A stretch of 64,000 nt of DNA, taken from the NCBI RefSeq assembly GCF_031880315.1, contig NZ_CP134771.1, positions 5,891,001 to 5,955,000 of the forward strand, written 5' to 3'. This DNA is from Pseudomonas baltica. Lineage in GTDB: Bacteria > Pseudomonadota > Gammaproteobacteria > Pseudomonadales > Pseudomonadaceae. Positions 9,455 to 19,380 of this stretch are shown here, piece after piece (position 1 is the first letter of the stretch; every line of letters begins with the position of its first letter). Made by a program: the position numbers and the translations under genes. Below the pieces are notes generated by a model. That model was not told where the DNA came from. It saw nothing but the letters and a program-made list of their open reading frames with translations, and ran no database searches.

Positions 9455-10507
9455 TCAGTCCTCCACGCCAAAATCCAGCACCACTTTCATCGCCCGGCTC
9501 TTGTCCGAGGCCAGCTCGAACGCCTCGACCGCTTGCTGGAAGGGCACCGTGTGGGAGATCACCGGACGCACGTCGATGATCTTGCGGTTGAGCAAGTCCA
9601 CGGCCTGGGCGAATTCGGGATGAAAACGAAAGGTGCCGCGCAGATCGATTTCGCGGCTGACCAGCAAATTCAACGGCACAGATACATCGCCGCCCAGACC
9701 GACGGTGACCACCACGCCGCGCGGCGCGACGCACTCCAGGCCGTTGCGCAGGGCCTGGGCGCTGCCGGAGACTTCGAACATCACGTCGAAATAGCCCTTT
9801 TCGGCGGTGTAGCGCTGCAACGCATCGGGCTCGATGGCCAGGTTGTGGGTGCGGTTGGCGCCCATCTTTTCGGCGCAGACCAGGGGCCCGGCGGCCAGGT
9901 CGACGGCGACGATCTGCCCGGCACCTGCGGCGCGCAGACTGCCGATCAACAGATTGCCGATGGGGCCGCAACCGGTCACCAGCACGCGCTTGCCGAAGAT
10001 CGCCCCGGCGCGCTGGATGGCATGCAGGCCCACGGACAGCGGCTCGGCCATGGCACCCTCGGCCAGGCTGACATGATCGGCCAGCACGTGGGCCTGATGC
10101 GTGTCGATCACCAGTGACTCCTGGAACGCGCCCTGGATATGCGGGAACGGCATGGCGCTGCCGTAAAAGCGCATGTGCAGACAGTGATTGGGCAGGCCCT
10201 GCTGGCAGAAGCGGCACCCCCCACAAGGCCGGGATGGCGATACCGCAATCCGCTGGCCGACCCGCAGCGGCCCGGCGTCGCTGCCCACGGCGTCGATTAC
10301 CGCAGAGACTTCATGGCCCAGCACCATGGGCTCGCGCAGGCGCACGGCGCCGAAACCACCGTGCTGGTAGTAGTGCAGATCAGAGCCGCAGATACCGCCC
10401 CGGGCAATACGCACGCGAAGCTGGTGGGGGGCCAGGGGCTGGGGTTGAGGTTGAGGTTGAGGTTCGACCCGCAGGTCTTTCGAGGCGTGGCAGACAATGG
10501 CGTGCAT
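9455..10507 (-). CDS. idnD: L-idonate 5-dehydrogenase-like zinc alcohol dehydrogenase
   Basis: The 350-aa protein is a zinc-dependent medium-chain dehydrogenase. Catalytic zinc ligands are in GICGSDLHYY and GHEVSA; the structural zinc lobe is the Cys-rich RPCGGCRFCQQGLPNHC; the Rossmann motif is GCGPIGNL. The fold and the adjacent idnO-like gene support L-idonate 5-dehydrogenase, which interconverts L-idonate and 5-keto-gluconate with NAD(P). An unusual feature is the N-terminal run of alternating Pro-Gln encoded by a hexanucleotide repeat at 10443-10464. The start has CGGAGAG upstream. It lies just downstream of idnO in the same direction, so the two are likely co-transcribed. Sorbitol or another polyol is an alternative substrate. 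Confidence 0.82.
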   Translation of the reverse strand: MHAIVCHASKDLRVEPQPQPQPQPLAPHQLRVRIARGGICGSDLHYYQHGGFGAVRLREPMVLGHEVSAVIDAVGSDAGPLRVGQRIAVSPSRPCGGCRFCQQGLPNHCLHMRFYGSAMPFPHIQGAFQESLVIDTHQAHVLADHVSLAEGAMAEPLSVGLHAIQRAGAIFGKRVLVTGCGPIGNLLIGSLRAAGAGQIVAVDLAAGPLVCAEKMGANRTHNLAIEPDALQRYTAEKGYFDVMFEVSGSAQALRNGLECVAPRGVVVTVGLGGDVSVPLNLLVSREIDLRGTFRFHPEFAQAVDLLNRKIIDVRPVISHTVPFQQAVEAFELASDKSRAMKVVLDFGVED

Positions 10508-10537
10508 GAGGCTCTCCGATTGTTTTGGTGTTCAGCG

Positions 10538-11311
10538 TCACAGCGAAGCGGTGATGCCGCCATCGACATAAAGAATATGGCCGTTGACGAAGCTGGCCGC
10601 GTCGCTGGCCAAAAACACCGCAGCGCCGGCCAGTTCGGCGACGTCACCCCAACGGCGGCTGGGGGTGCGCTTGACCAGCCAGTCGCTGAACTCGGGGTCG
10701 GCCACCAGTTTGGCGTTGAGTTCGGTCTTGAAGTAACCGGGGCCGATGCCGTTGATGGTCAGGCCGTGGGGCCCCCAATCGATGGCCATGCCCTTGGTGA
10801 GCATTTTCAGCGCGCCTTTGCTGGCCGCATACGGGGCGATGCCTGGGCGGCCGAGTTCGCTTTGCACCGAGCAGATATTGATGATGCGCCCGCGCTGGCG
10901 CGGGATCATCACCCGTGCCACCGCCTGGCCCACCAGAAACGCGCTGTCCAGGTTGGTGCTGAGCAGTTCGCGCCAATGCTGCTCGCTGTAATCCTCCAAA
11001 GGCCCGCGGCGCTGCATGCCGGCATTGTTGACGAGGATTTCCAGCGGCCCCAGGCGCGCTTCGATGTCGGCCACGGCGGCCTGGATGGCGCTGCTGTCGG
11101 TCACATCGAAGGCTTGGGTGTGCACCTTCAGGCCTTCTGCGGCCAACAGCGCGGCACTGTCGCGCAAGGTGCTTTGGTTGCGCCCGTTGAGCACCACCTG
11201 GGCGCCGGCCTGGGCCAGGCCACGGGCAATGCCCAGGCCGATGCCGGCGCTGGAGCCGGTGATCAAGGCGAGGCGGCCGTCGAGGCGGAAGGTATCAAGA
11301 ACATTTGGCAT
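10538..11311 (-). CDS. idnO: Gluconate 5-dehydrogenase-like short-chain dehydrogenase
   Basis: The 257-aa protein is a classical short-chain dehydrogenase. The nucleotide-binding motif is TGSSAGIGLG near the N terminus, NNAG follows, and the catalytic Tyr-Lys pair is in YAASKGAL; the C terminus ends with the usual VDGG. By family it reduces 5-keto-D-gluconate to D-gluconate with NAD(P)H. It is the first gene of a pair with the idonate dehydrogenase (31 bases apart), which together would convert L-idonate to gluconate. In other bacteria the idn operon also has a transporter, gluconokinase and regulator; none of these is adjacent here. Confidence 0.83.
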   Translation of the reverse strand: MPNVLDTFRLDGRLALITGSSAGIGLGIARGLAQAGAQVVLNGRNQSTLRDSAALLAAEGLKVHTQAFDVTDSSAIQAAVADIEARLGPLEILVNNAGMQRRGPLEDYSEQHWRELLSTNLDSAFLVGQAVARVMIPRQRGRIINICSVQSELGRPGIAPYAASKGALKMLTKGMAIDWGPHGLTINGIGPGYFKTELNAKLVADPEFSDWLVKRTPSRRWGDVAELAGAAVFLASDAASFVNGHILYVDGGITASL

Positions 11312-11537
11312 CTAAGGGCCCTTACATAGAGAGGGTTCTGTCAGGCAAGAGGTATGACGACTATTACTAAAGCGCAGAGTGGCGCCCAGGTCCAATCTGC
11401 ATTCCTGATGGGGGTGTCAGAATTGCTGATAGGGCCCGCGCTTGATAAAGCGGCCTTGATGTCGCAGGTGTTCTGGAGGCGCGCCAAACCCCTTACACTT
11501 GAACCTCTCCATCGTAGTCCTGACAGGCTGATCAGCA

Positions 11538-12716
11538 ATGGCGCTCGACCCCCTCACCATGTTGACCCTCTCCATCGCCCTGGCAGCCGCTGCCGCGCTG
11601 TACCTGGCGGTGGAATGGCGCAGCGTACGCGAGCGTTCGCTACTGCTCTGGAGCGCCGGCTTCGCCCTCATCAGCGTGGGCTCGACCCTGGCCTTGCTGC
11701 GCAGCAGCGGCCTGTTGCTGATCGGTATCTGGTTCGCCAATGGCCTGCTGGTCACGGCTCACTGGCTGTTTTTGCTGGGGGTGGCGCGTTTCACCCAGGC
11801 GCGTCTGGGGCGGGGCTGGTATCTGATCTTCGCGCTCTGGGTGGCGATGCTGCTGTTGCCGGGTGGGCCGCTTTGGTCGACGGTCATGTTGATCGTCAAT
11901 TCCACGCTGGTGGCGCTGTTGATGCTGCGGGCCAGCCTGCTCCTGCGGCCCCACGGCAAGTCACTGAGTGTGGGAGCGGTGCAGCTGCGTTACGTCCTGC
12001 TGTTGCATGGGGTTTTCTATCTGGTCAAAGCCATCACGGCGGCGCTGCCCGGCACGTTGATCGACCTGGCGACTTTTGGTGGGCAGATCATTCGTATTTC
12101 CCTGGTCGAGGGGGTCATGGCGATCATGCTGATCGCGCTGTCGATGACCGGCACCGAACGCTACCGGCGCGAGCGGCACATCGCCCGGTTGGCCGCCCGC
12201 GATCCGTTGACGGCCCTGTATAACCGCCGCGCCCTCGAAGTCAGGGCGCCGCGGGTGTTCGCCGAGGTCGGGACGGGCCGCCCAGGTGCGTTGCTGCTAA
12301 TCGACATCGATAACTTCAAGCTGGTCAACGACCTCTACGGCCATACGGCCGGCGACCGCCTGCTGGTCGAGCTGAGCGAGATGATCCGCCGGTTGCTGCC
12401 CGAACGTGCGCTGGCGGCACGACTGGGCGGTGACGAGTTCGTGCTGTTGCTCGGTAACGCCTCCCTTGACGCTGTCGTCGAGCTGGGCGGTGCGCTGCGC
12501 GCGCGATTCCATCAGGCCGCAGCGCAGGCGTTCGCGACGCCCGCCGCCGTGACCTTGAGCATCGGCGTCAGTCTGTTCGACCAGCCGCCTGCCAGCCTGG
12601 CGGCTTTGATCGAGCAGGGCGATGCCGCGCTGTACGAATCCAAGCGCGGCGGGCGCGACAGTATCCGTCTGGTCGATCGCACCGTTGCCGCAGACGGGCC
12701 GCTCGGCGCCGATTGA
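11538..12716 (+). CDS. Membrane-bound GGDEF diguanylate cyclase
   Basis: The 392-aa protein has six to seven hydrophobic helices in residues 1-205 and a C-terminal GGDEF domain. The catalytic domain shows DPLTALYNRRAL, LLIDIDNFKLVND and YGHTAGD, and an intact GGDEF at 297-301, so it should synthesise cyclic di-GMP. The product-inhibition RxxD site is not present at the usual position before GGDEF. The N-terminal membrane region is not a recognised sensor. It is divergent from idnDO and convergent with the nitronate monooxygenase gene, thus probably monocistronic. The ribosome binding site before 11538 is weak. Confidence 0.88.
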   Translation: MALDPLTMLTLSIALAAAAALYLAVEWRSVRERSLLLWSAGFALISVGSTLALLRSSGLLLIGIWFANGLLVTAHWLFLLGVARFTQARLGRGWYLIFALWVAMLLLPGGPLWSTVMLIVNSTLVALLMLRASLLLRPHGKSLSVGAVQLRYVLLLHGVFYLVKAITAALPGTLIDLATFGGQIIRISLVEGVMAIMLIALSMTGTERYRRERHIARLAARDPLTALYNRRALEVRAPRVFAEVGTGRPGALLLIDIDNFKLVNDLYGHTAGDRLLVELSEMIRRLLPERALAARLGGDEFVLLLGNASLDAVVELGGALRARFHQAAAQAFATPAAVTLSIGVSLFDQPPASLAALIEQGDAALYESKRGGRDSIRLVDRTVAADGPLGAD

Positions 12717-12756
12717 CGGCACGCGGCGAGGCTATCGCGTCACTGGCATGCTGGCT

Positions 12757-13830
12757 TCAGCGAGCGGTCGCAGCGGCATATTCCTTCATCAACACCGCCA
12801 CCAACTCACCGGCAGGCATCGCCCTGGCCAGCGGCGCGCCTTGCCCGGCCCATTCAGCGGCGAAGTCGTTGCTGCCTTGGCTCGCGGCCAACGCGTGCAG
12901 CGCTTTACCGGCGTCGTAGGCGAGTGGGTATTCGGCATGCAGGGGCGGGTGGGTTGCCGAGTGCTCAAGATACAGCCGGTTGACCAGGCCCCGGGCAGGG
13001 CGCCCGGAGACGCTGCTGGTGATGCGCGTGTCGCTGGCCCGCGCGCTGCCTAACGCAGCCCGGTGCGCGGGCGTGGCGGATGATTCCGGGCTGAGGATAA
13101 ACGCGGTGCCCAACTGCACCGCACTGGCGCCTAGCTGCAAGGCAGCCGCGATGCCGGCGCCGTCCATGATGCCGCCGGCAGCGATCACTGGCAGGTCGAG
13201 GTGCGTGGTAATCAGCCGCAACAGCGCGAACAGGCCCAACTGCGCGTCCTTGCCGGGTGCATCATCGAACACGCCCCGGTGGCCGCCGGCTTCGACGCCT
13301 TGGGCGACGATGGCATCGACGCCATGATCGGCGAGGACCTGCGCCTCGTGCAGCGTCGTCGCGCAGCCGAGAGTGAAAATGCCCGCCGCCTGCAACTGCT
13401 GGACCCACTCCGCTGGTGGCACACCGAAGTGGAAGCTCACCACCGCGGGCCGTTCTTCAATCAGCATCTGCAACATGGCGCTGTCGGCAAGGAACGAAGT
13501 GTAGATTTCTTTCAGGTTCGTCGGTGGTTCGCCCCCCAGCGCTTCGAACAGTGGCCGCAGATGCGCCAGCCAGGCCGCATTGCGCGCGTCGTCGAAACGC
13601 GCTGGCGCATGGCAGAACAGGTTGACGTTGAACGGCTGCCCGGTCAGGGCGCGCGTCTTGTCGATCAGCGCCCGGCCAAGCTCGGCAGTGCTGGCCCCAA
13701 GGCCAATGGAGCCCAGACCGCCGGCGTTGGACACCGCCGCCGCCAGCTCCGGCGTGGAGACCCCGACCATCGGTGCCTGGATGATGGGGTAATCGATGTG
13801 CAGCTGTTGGAGAAGGGCGTGGGTGTTCAT
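12757..13830 (-). CDS. Nitronate monooxygenase (NMO class I-like)
   Basis: The 357-aa TIM-barrel flavoprotein shows [10 protein letters not shown] near the N terminus, [18 protein letters not shown] and [10 protein letters not shown], which form the FMN site of nitronate monooxygenases (formerly 2-nitropropane dioxygenases). The family oxidises alkyl nitronates such as propionate-3-nitronate using O2 and FMN. The start is taken at 13830, not the upstream end of the open frame, because the ATG overlaps the stop of the LysR gene as ATGA and AAGGGAA lies upstream. This arrangement suggests translational coupling to the regulator. Enoyl-reductase-type FMN proteins are a less likely alternative. 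Confidence 0.87.
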   Translation of the reverse strand: MNTHALLQQLHIDYPIIQAPMVGVSTPELAAAVSNAGGLGSIGLGASTAELGRALIDKTRALTGQPFNVNLFCHAPARFDDARNAAWLAHLRPLFEALGGEPPTNLKEIYTSFLADSAMLQMLIEERPAVVSFHFGVPPAEWVQQLQAAGIFTLGCATTLHEAQVLADHGVDAIVAQGVEAGGHRGVFDDAPGKDAQLGLFALLRLITTHLDLPVIAAGGIMDGAGIAAALQLGASAVQLGTAFILSPESSATPAHRAALGSARASDTRITSSVSGRPARGLVNRLYLEHSATHPPLHAEYPLAYDAGKALHALAASQGSNDFAAEWAGQGAPLARAMPAGELVAVLMKEYAAATAR

Positions 13831-14747
13831 TGCAGGGTTCCCTTTTCTGGCAAGGCGATGGATGTTGGCGATTGCCCGCTCAGGGCGCTGAGCTGGGCGA
13901 ACGCCGGGGTGGCGTAACCGTTGCGGTGGACGAGCCATGTGTCCACGTCCAGCGCGTGAGTGGCCTGGATATCGGCCATGGGACCGTTACGCTCAAGCAC
14001 GCTCTGGGGGACGAAGCTCGCACATTGCCCGGCGGCGACACGGGCGATCATTTCGTCGTAGGAGGTCACATCCTCGATGTGCAGACGCTGGGCGCCGTCC
14101 GGCCACTGGTCTGCAATCCAGCGCTGCCCGAGTGCTCGATAGGTGCAGCCAGCCTTGAACGCGGCCAGGCGTAATGGGGCATCGCCTGGCGCTACGAGAG
14201 TGGGCCGCGCGGCTGAAATCAACAGCATGATCTGCTCGCGAAACACCGCCCGCCCGTCGAGGTTTTGCGCTGCCAGCAGCGTTTGCGCCGAGCCGTGCTC
14301 GTGTGGGGGCAGGGCGATATAGGCGCAATCGATCAGGCCGTCGTCCAGTGCGCGCAGCAGCCCCAGGGAGTGGCCGGTGCTTACCTTGAGGTCCACGCCG
14401 GGCCATTGTCGATGGAACGCGCCGACTACCGCTGGCAGGCGCGTGGCCGCAGTACTTTCCATGGCGCCGATGCGCAGGGTGCCGTTCGGCTGAGTCGGGT
14501 GCATGGCCTGCCGGGCTTCATCGGCCAACGCCAGCAAGCGCATTGAATAGTCCATTAACACCCGGCCTTGTTCGGTCAACGCCATACGCTTGCCTTCGCG
14601 CGAAAACAGCGCGGCGCCCAGTGATTCTTCCAACTGCTGAATGCGCGTTGAAACATTGGATTGTGCCCGCCCCAGGCGCACGGCCGCCTTGGTGACGCTC
14701 ATTTCAGCGGCGACGATCTGGAAGATTTCCAGGGAGGCGAGGTCCAT
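13827..14747 (-). CDS. LysR family transcriptional regulator, coupled to nitronate monooxygenase
   Basis: The 306-aa protein has an N-terminal winged helix-turn-helix ([22 protein letters not shown], followed by [14 protein letters not shown]) and a C-terminal periplasmic-binding-protein-like effector domain. Unlike most LysR regulators it is not divergent from its presumed target but is the first gene of the unit; its TGA overlaps the ATG of the nitronate monooxygenase by four bases. It faces away from hppD across a 301-base gap, so it could act on either side. The effector is unknown. Confidence 0.88.
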   Translation of the reverse strand: MDLASLEIFQIVAAEMSVTKAAVRLGRAQSNVSTRIQQLEESLGAALFSREGKRMALTEQGRVLMDYSMRLLALADEARQAMHPTQPNGTLRIGAMESTAATRLPAVVGAFHRQWPGVDLKVSTGHSLGLLRALDDGLIDCAYIALPPHEHGSAQTLLAAQNLDGRAVFREQIMLLISAARPTLVAPGDAPLRLAAFKAGCTYRALGQRWIADQWPDGAQRLHIEDVTSYDEMIARVAAGQCASFVPQSVLERNGPMADIQATHALDVDTWLVHRNGYATPAFAQLSALSGQSPTSIALPEKGTLQ

Positions 14748-15048
14748 TAACGTTCTCTTAAGCAGATTGATAAGATTTATAATATCTCAATAAAAGATTG
14801 ATTGGCGCAAGGTACGCTGACCGATGGCGTCCAGCTACTCGTTTGACAGCACGCTGCAAACGGCGGACATTGCCCAGACGTAAGCTCATTACGCCCATAA
14901 GGATAAAAGAATCCATGAAGGTTCTAGGTTTGCAGTTGATCCATGGTGACTTTTTGGCGCGCAGTGTGCGGGGCATTCCCTGTGCGCCGCCAGAAGATCG
15001 GTAGATAGGAACGCTTTCTACTCTTCTTGTGCCTACCGGAAATCAACC
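14748..15048. other. Divergent regulatory gap between LysR and hppD
   Basis: The 301 bases must hold the promoters of the LysR/nitronate monooxygenase unit and of hppD. The part next to LysR is AT-rich, around 14755-14800. Short open frames here have no convincing ribosome binding site. I cannot assign specific operators by eye. Confidence 0.4.
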
Positions 15049-16125
15049 ATGACTGATCTTTATGAAAACCCCATGGGCCTGATGGGCTTCGAATTCATCG
15101 AATTCGCCTCGCCCACCGCCAACACCCTGGAGCCTGTATTGGCGATCATGGGCTTCAGCAAAGTCGCCCAGCATCGCTCCAAACAGGTGACGCTCTACCG
15201 TCAGGGCGCGATCAATATCATCGTCAACCTCGAGCCTGGCAGCCCGGCCGCGTATTTCGCCGCCGAGCACGGCCCCTCGGTGTGTGGCATGGCCTTTCGC
15301 GTGCGCAACGCCCATTTTGCCTACAAACGCGCGCTGGAGCTCGGCGCCCAGCCGGTCGAGATCGCCACCGGGCCCATGGAGCTGCGCTTGCCGGCTATCC
15401 GCGGGATCGGTGGCGCGCCGCTGTACCTGATCGATCGCTTCGGCGAAGGCACCTCGATCTACGACATCGATTTCGAATTCATCGAAGGCGTCGACCGTCA
15501 CCCGCAAGGCGCCGGGCTGAAGCTGATCGACCACCTGACCCACAACGTCTACCGCGGCCGTATGGCCTACTGGGCGAACTTCTACGAAACCCTGTTCAAC
15601 TTTCGCGAGATCCGCTACTTCGACATCAAGGGCGAATACACCGGCCTGACCTCCAAGGCCATGACCGCCCCCGACGGCATGATCCGCATCCCGTTGAACG
15701 AGGAGTCGTCCAAGGGCGCCGGGCAGATCGAGGAATTCCTCATGCAGTTCAACGGCGAGGGCATCCAGCACGTGGCCTTTATCACTGATGACCTGATCAA
15801 GACCTGGGACGCGCTCAAGGCCCTGGGTATGCGCTTCATGACCGCGCCGCCCGCCACTTACTACGAGATGCTGCAGGGGCGACTGCCTGATCACGGCGAG
15901 TCGCAGGACGCGTTGCAGTCGCGCGGTATCCTGCTCGATGGCACTTCGCAGGACGGCCGACCGCGCTTGTTGTTGCAGATATTCTCCGAAGCGCTCATGG
16001 GGCCGGTGTTTTTCGAGTTCATTCAACGCAAGGGCGATGATGGCTTTGGCGAGGGCAATTTCAAGGCGCTGTTCGAATCCATCGAACGCGATCAGGTGCG
16101 CCGCGGGGTATTGGCGGCGACCTGA
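15049..16125 (+). CDS. hppD: 4-hydroxyphenylpyruvate dioxygenase
   Basis: The 358-aa protein is a full-length Pseudomonas-type 4-hydroxyphenylpyruvate dioxygenase, which converts 4-hydroxyphenylpyruvate to homogentisate with O2 in tyrosine catabolism. The three Fe(II) ligands expected for the family are visible: His162 in DHLTHNV, His241 in IQHVAF and Glu323 in FFEFIQR, one residue offset from the well-studied P. fluorescens enzyme numbering. The vicinal-oxygen-chelate repeats are intact. The homogentisate pathway genes hmgA and fahA are not in this window. It is cytoplasmic and probably monocistronic. Confidence 0.96.
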   Translation: MTDLYENPMGLMGFEFIEFASPTANTLEPVLAIMGFSKVAQHRSKQVTLYRQGAINIIVNLEPGSPAAYFAAEHGPSVCGMAFRVRNAHFAYKRALELGAQPVEIATGPMELRLPAIRGIGGAPLYLIDRFGEGTSIYDIDFEFIEGVDRHPQGAGLKLIDHLTHNVYRGRMAYWANFYETLFNFREIRYFDIKGEYTGLTSKAMTAPDGMIRIPLNEESSKGAGQIEEFLMQFNGEGIQHVAFITDDLIKTWDALKALGMRFMTAPPATYYEMLQGRLPDHGESQDALQSRGILLDGTSQDGRPRLLLQIFSEALMGPVFFEFIQRKGDDGFGEGNFKALFESIERDQVRRGVLAAT

Positions 16126-16379
16126 GGGCCTTCTGGGCGGGTATCGACTCGAGGCCCGGCCAGTCCCTGCTTGCCAGCGCTATTCTGTAGCTTGCGCTAT
16201 ACCGGGCATCGACGACCTGCATGCCGGCCTGCTCAGCATCGACCCGTGGACCGACGTTGGCCGATGCCGAACCTGAGCCTGCGTATCAGCGTGCAGTGCA
16301 ATAGGGAAATGCGCTCCTATGTTTCATCGCCGCTCTTCATGAATCAATCCGCCGACTCGACCTTAGATGAGCCGGTACG

Positions 16380-17459
16380 ATGGACTTCGATTTCTTTCCT
16401 CAAGGCAACAGCCACGACAACGCGCACGGCAGCGCAGCCATTCCCAGCTTTCACAGCACGACGCTCGATGTGCCGTGCGATCAGCGCCTGCGCGCCTGGC
16501 GGCTGACCATCGAGGCGCTGTTCGAAGCGAACGCCGCCGAGGGGGAGGGGTTTTCAGCCTGCCTGACGGTTTACCATTTCAACCGTTTCCTGCTGTGCCG
16601 CGGGCGCCTCGATGGGGCCCGCTACTACCGCGACAGTGTGCGGCTGGGCTGGTGTGACCTCGATCATTATCTGTTGCACCTGCCGCTGCAGCGCGGATTG
16701 GTGGCAGGCAACGGCCTGCGGGTGCGCGCTTCGGATATGGTGATGCTCGATCTGGCCCAGCCGGCCGACTTCCGTACGACCGCCAGCGAGGGCGTGAGCC
16801 TGTTGATTCCGCGCACGGCTTTGGCGCCACTGCTGCATGACGCCGAGCAATTGCATGGCCGGGTGTTGCGCCGCGACTCGGCCGCCGGCGAGTTCTTGTC
16901 TGTGCTGTTGGTGTCGTTGGCCGCTGCGGCGCCGCGGCTGGTCATGCATGAGGCGCTCAGGCTGACGCGGCCGATCATCGAGTTGGTGGCGGCCTGCTTC
17001 GGCCAGACCGCTGCTCGCCAAGCGCCGGCGCCCTCGACCCTGCATGTCGACCTAGGCCGCCGGGTGCGGGCCTATATCGAGCAGAACCTGCACCGCGAAG
17101 ACCTCGCACCGGTAACGCTGGCCAAGGAGCTGGGGGTGTCGCGCAGCCAGCTCTATCGGGCCTTCGAGAGGCTTGGCGGCGTGTGTCATTACCTGCGCCA
17201 GCGCCGGCTGCGCCGATGTCTGTTGGCACTGTGCGACGTCGCCAACAGCGGGCGGCATATCGTCGACCTGGCGTGTGAGCACGGGTTCGCCGATGAAGCC
17301 CATTTCAGCCGCCTGTTTCGCAAGGCCTTCGGCTTGTCGCCACGGGCGGCGCGTACCGCCATGCAGCGCGGTGACCCGTTGGTGTTTTCCGGTCTGCAGG
17401 TCAACCCCGGCAACCGCTGCCCCTTCGCGCATTGGGTGCGCGAGCTGAGCAGCTGTTGA
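16380..17459 (+). CDS. AraC family transcriptional regulator
   Basis: The 359-aa protein has an N-terminal domain of about 230 residues resembling the AraC-binding-like domain, then a C-terminal double helix-turn-helix. The first helix-turn-helix is at LAPVTLAKELGVSRSQLYRAFE and the second at HIVDLACEHGFADEAHFSRLFRKAFGLSP. It lies 107 bases upstream of the DUF2589 gene cluster in the same direction, so it may regulate that cluster, though this is inference only. No effector can be assigned. Confidence 0.85.
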   Translation: MDFDFFPQGNSHDNAHGSAAIPSFHSTTLDVPCDQRLRAWRLTIEALFEANAAEGEGFSACLTVYHFNRFLLCRGRLDGARYYRDSVRLGWCDLDHYLLHLPLQRGLVAGNGLRVRASDMVMLDLAQPADFRTTASEGVSLLIPRTALAPLLHDAEQLHGRVLRRDSAAGEFLSVLLVSLAAAAPRLVMHEALRLTRPIIELVAACFGQTAARQAPAPSTLHVDLGRRVRAYIEQNLHREDLAPVTLAKELGVSRSQLYRAFERLGGVCHYLRQRRLRRCLLALCDVANSGRHIVDLACEHGFADEAHFSRLFRKAFGLSPRAARTAMQRGDPLVFSGLQVNPGNRCPFAHWVRELSSC

Positions 17460-17566
17460 AAAACTGGCAATCCGGGACGCCTGTACAAGTTTGCGGGACG
17501 CACGTCCAAGCCCGTGCCGCGGCCTGTGCCTATCCTGAACGCACTCGACAACAAGGAGTGTCACCC

Positions 17567-18088
17567 GTGGCCAATCAAGCTCTTCACCTGCTCATCCAGA
17601 GCATCGCCGGCGCGGTCGCCGAAGCGCAGGACAAGATGCAGCGCGTCCAGGTGTCCACCGTGCGCCAGTACTTCGACGACGACAACCGCCCGGTGAGCAT
17701 CGAAGTCAGGTTGCCGTCGTCGTCGCCCGATGCGTGTCCGGGGGAAGAGCGGCTGGTGCGTGTGCCACTGCTGTCACTGATTGGCCCGCGGTTGCTGGCA
17801 GTCAAAGACATGGAGATTTCGTTCGACGTGGGCCTTTGCGCAGATAACGGTGGCGATGATTCCGCTTCGCCGGCGGTGCCTGTGGCCAAGAGCACTACTG
17901 ATCAGAACGCGACGGACGAAAGCGCTGCGGCCTGGCCAATCGCGGCGCACACACCTTTGAACGTCGATCTCGGCGTTCGTCGAAATGGGGAAGGCGGGCC
18001 GCTTGCGCACGTCACCCTCAGAGTCGAGACCCAGCCGTGTTCCGAAGGCATGGCTCGGCTGGTGCAAAACCTGGATCAACTAATCTGA
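17567..18088 (+). CDS. DUF2589-like protein (first gene of small-gene cluster)
   Basis: The 173-aa product starts with GTG at 17567; AAGGAG sits about ten bases before it, whereas the upstream ATG at 17432 overlaps the AraC gene and lacks a good site. The N-terminal helix LHLLIQSIAGAVAEAQDKMQ is followed by a beta-rich core with VRVPLLSLIGPRLLAVKDMEISFDV, a pattern shared with the next gene (EVPLLAVVKVPNLSINKVDVSFDME). This matches the uncharacterised DUF2589 family. No signal peptide or membrane helix is seen. The two genes look like diverged paralogues that may form a complex. Confidence 0.75.
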   Translation: MANQALHLLIQSIAGAVAEAQDKMQRVQVSTVRQYFDDDNRPVSIEVRLPSSSPDACPGEERLVRVPLLSLIGPRLLAVKDMEISFDVGLCADNGGDDSASPAVPVAKSTTDQNATDESAAAWPIAAHTPLNVDLGVRRNGEGGPLAHVTLRVETQPCSEGMARLVQNLDQLI

Positions 18089-18106
18089 ATAGCAAGGAGA
18101 TGCTAA

Positions 18107-18724
18107 ATGACTGACTTTTCAATGGGTGACCAATTCCGTGGTCTGCCGATGGGCGACCTGATCGGCGCTCCGCTGACGGCCGCCTGTGATGCGCAGGTGC
18201 GCCTGGCCAATGCCACGGCGGATTTCATCAAGGTGGTGGGCTTCCTGCCGCCGGCGTCCGATGGCGCGGATCCGAGTGGGGTGGGCGGGGTGCGTAACGT
18301 GATGTTCCGCTTCGACCGACCCTCGCAGAGCGTGCCCGCTGCCGACGGGGAAAATCCGATGGAGACGGTCGAGCTGGAAGTACCGCTGCTCGCCGTGGTC
18401 AAGGTACCGAATCTGTCGATCAACAAGGTCGATGTGAGCTTCGATATGGAGGTGAAAAACGCGTCGCAATTTCGAGAGGCGACGGATACTCAGGGAGCAA
18501 TGTCGGCTGAAGCCAAGATCGGCTGGGGCCCTTTCAGCGCCAAGGTGAATATTTCGGGCTCGATTTCCTCGCACAAGGAAAACACCCGATCCACTGACCA
18601 GTCGGCCAAGTATCACGTGCAGGTGCATGCCGCCGACAACGGCATGCCCGAAGGGCTGGCGCGGGTAATGGGCATGATCGCCCAGTCGGTAGCGCCAAGG
18701 AGCATCACCCAGATAACGGCATAA
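18107..18724 (+). CDS. DUF2589 domain-containing protein
   Basis: The 205-aa protein begins at 18107 after AAGGAGATGC. It has an N-terminal segment LIGAPLTAACDAQVRLANATADFIK, then the DUF2589 core VELEVPLLAVVKVPNLSINKVDVSFDMEV, and a C-terminal part rich in Ser, Lys and charged residues (WGPFSAKVNISGSIS) that suggests alternating beta strands. The family has no established function. It lies 18 bases after the previous DUF2589-like gene and is surely in the same transcript. No catalytic residues are apparent, so a structural or binding role is more likely. Confidence 0.82.
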   Translation: MTDFSMGDQFRGLPMGDLIGAPLTAACDAQVRLANATADFIKVVGFLPPASDGADPSGVGGVRNVMFRFDRPSQSVPAADGENPMETVELEVPLLAVVKVPNLSINKVDVSFDMEVKNASQFREATDTQGAMSAEAKIGWGPFSAKVNISGSISSHKENTRSTDQSAKYHVQVHAADNGMPEGLARVMGMIAQSVAPRSITQITA

Positions 18725-18802
18725 ACACGATCGTTGACCTGACCGCCAGCGTTGGGCGGCATCGCGCTGACGGTCAGCTATCTGCCATGGAGGAGACACG
18801 CA

Positions 18803-19075
18803 ATGTTCGATTTGACGGACGTAGGATACGTGAAGCGCATCGTGGTCGGCAGCACCGATCCCGAGAAGCTCAGCTCGCAAGCCCAAGTAGAAGATGAGCT
18901 TGCCTTGCTCAACCGCTGCCTGAGCGATTCCCCGCGCGGGCGCATCATCGGTATCGAGAAGAATTTTTCGCTGCTCAACATTGGCGAGCACCAGGTCGTG
19001 CTGCAGGCGCAGATCTACCACGTCGGTTTTGCGCGCAAACCGTACTGGCTGCCCGATGATGGCGGGCAGTCCTGA
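18803..19075 (+). CDS. Hypothetical protein in DUF2589 cluster
   Basis: The 90-aa protein starts at 18803 behind a strong GGAGGAGAC site. It is soluble, with no signal peptide or membrane helix; a central segment IIGIEKNFSLLNIGEHQVVLQAQIYHVGF looks beta-rich. I do not recognise a family. Its stop overlaps the start of the next gene (TGATG), so the two are translationally coupled, which suggests that the products act together. Confidence 0.7.
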   Translation: MFDLTDVGYVKRIVVGSTDPEKLSSQAQVEDELALLNRCLSDSPRGRIIGIEKNFSLLNIGEHQVVLQAQIYHVGFARKPYWLPDDGGQS

Positions 19076-19380
19076 TGCTGGCCCTGGACGATCTGGCTCA
19101 TGCCTTGGGTGGCGAGTTGACCCGCGCGCAGCGCAACTGTGCCCGAACATGGCCCGGCACTCGGATCGCGGCGATGGAGGTCGAGATGGCGGCGACCGTG
19201 GAGTGCATCGATGCCTGCGGCACCCTGGCGCTGCGGGTCGGGCGTGTACCAGGCGTCAGGCAGCGGGTGCATCAGCTGCGCATCGAAGTGCCCGGTAGCG
19301 ACGCGGCGGCTATCACCGTGCGCCTGAACGGCGAGATGTTCGGCCACTACGCGAGCGCTCGTCATGCTCCCACACACTGA
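19075..19380 (+). CDS. Hypothetical protein in DUF2589 cluster
   Basis: The 101-aa protein begins at the ATG that shares an A with the preceding stop codon. It has an N-terminal helix LDDLAHALGGELTRAQRNCA and a beta-rich remainder (MEVEMAATVECIDACGTLALRVG, then QLRIEVPGSD). The phrase MEVEM is reminiscent of the strand pattern in DUF2589 proteins, but I cannot claim homology. Its end overlaps the start of the next small gene by 17 bases in another frame. Confidence 0.6.
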   Translation: MLALDDLAHALGGELTRAQRNCARTWPGTRIAAMEVEMAATVECIDACGTLALRVGRVPGVRQRVHQLRIEVPGSDAAAITVRLNGEMFGHYASARHAPTH

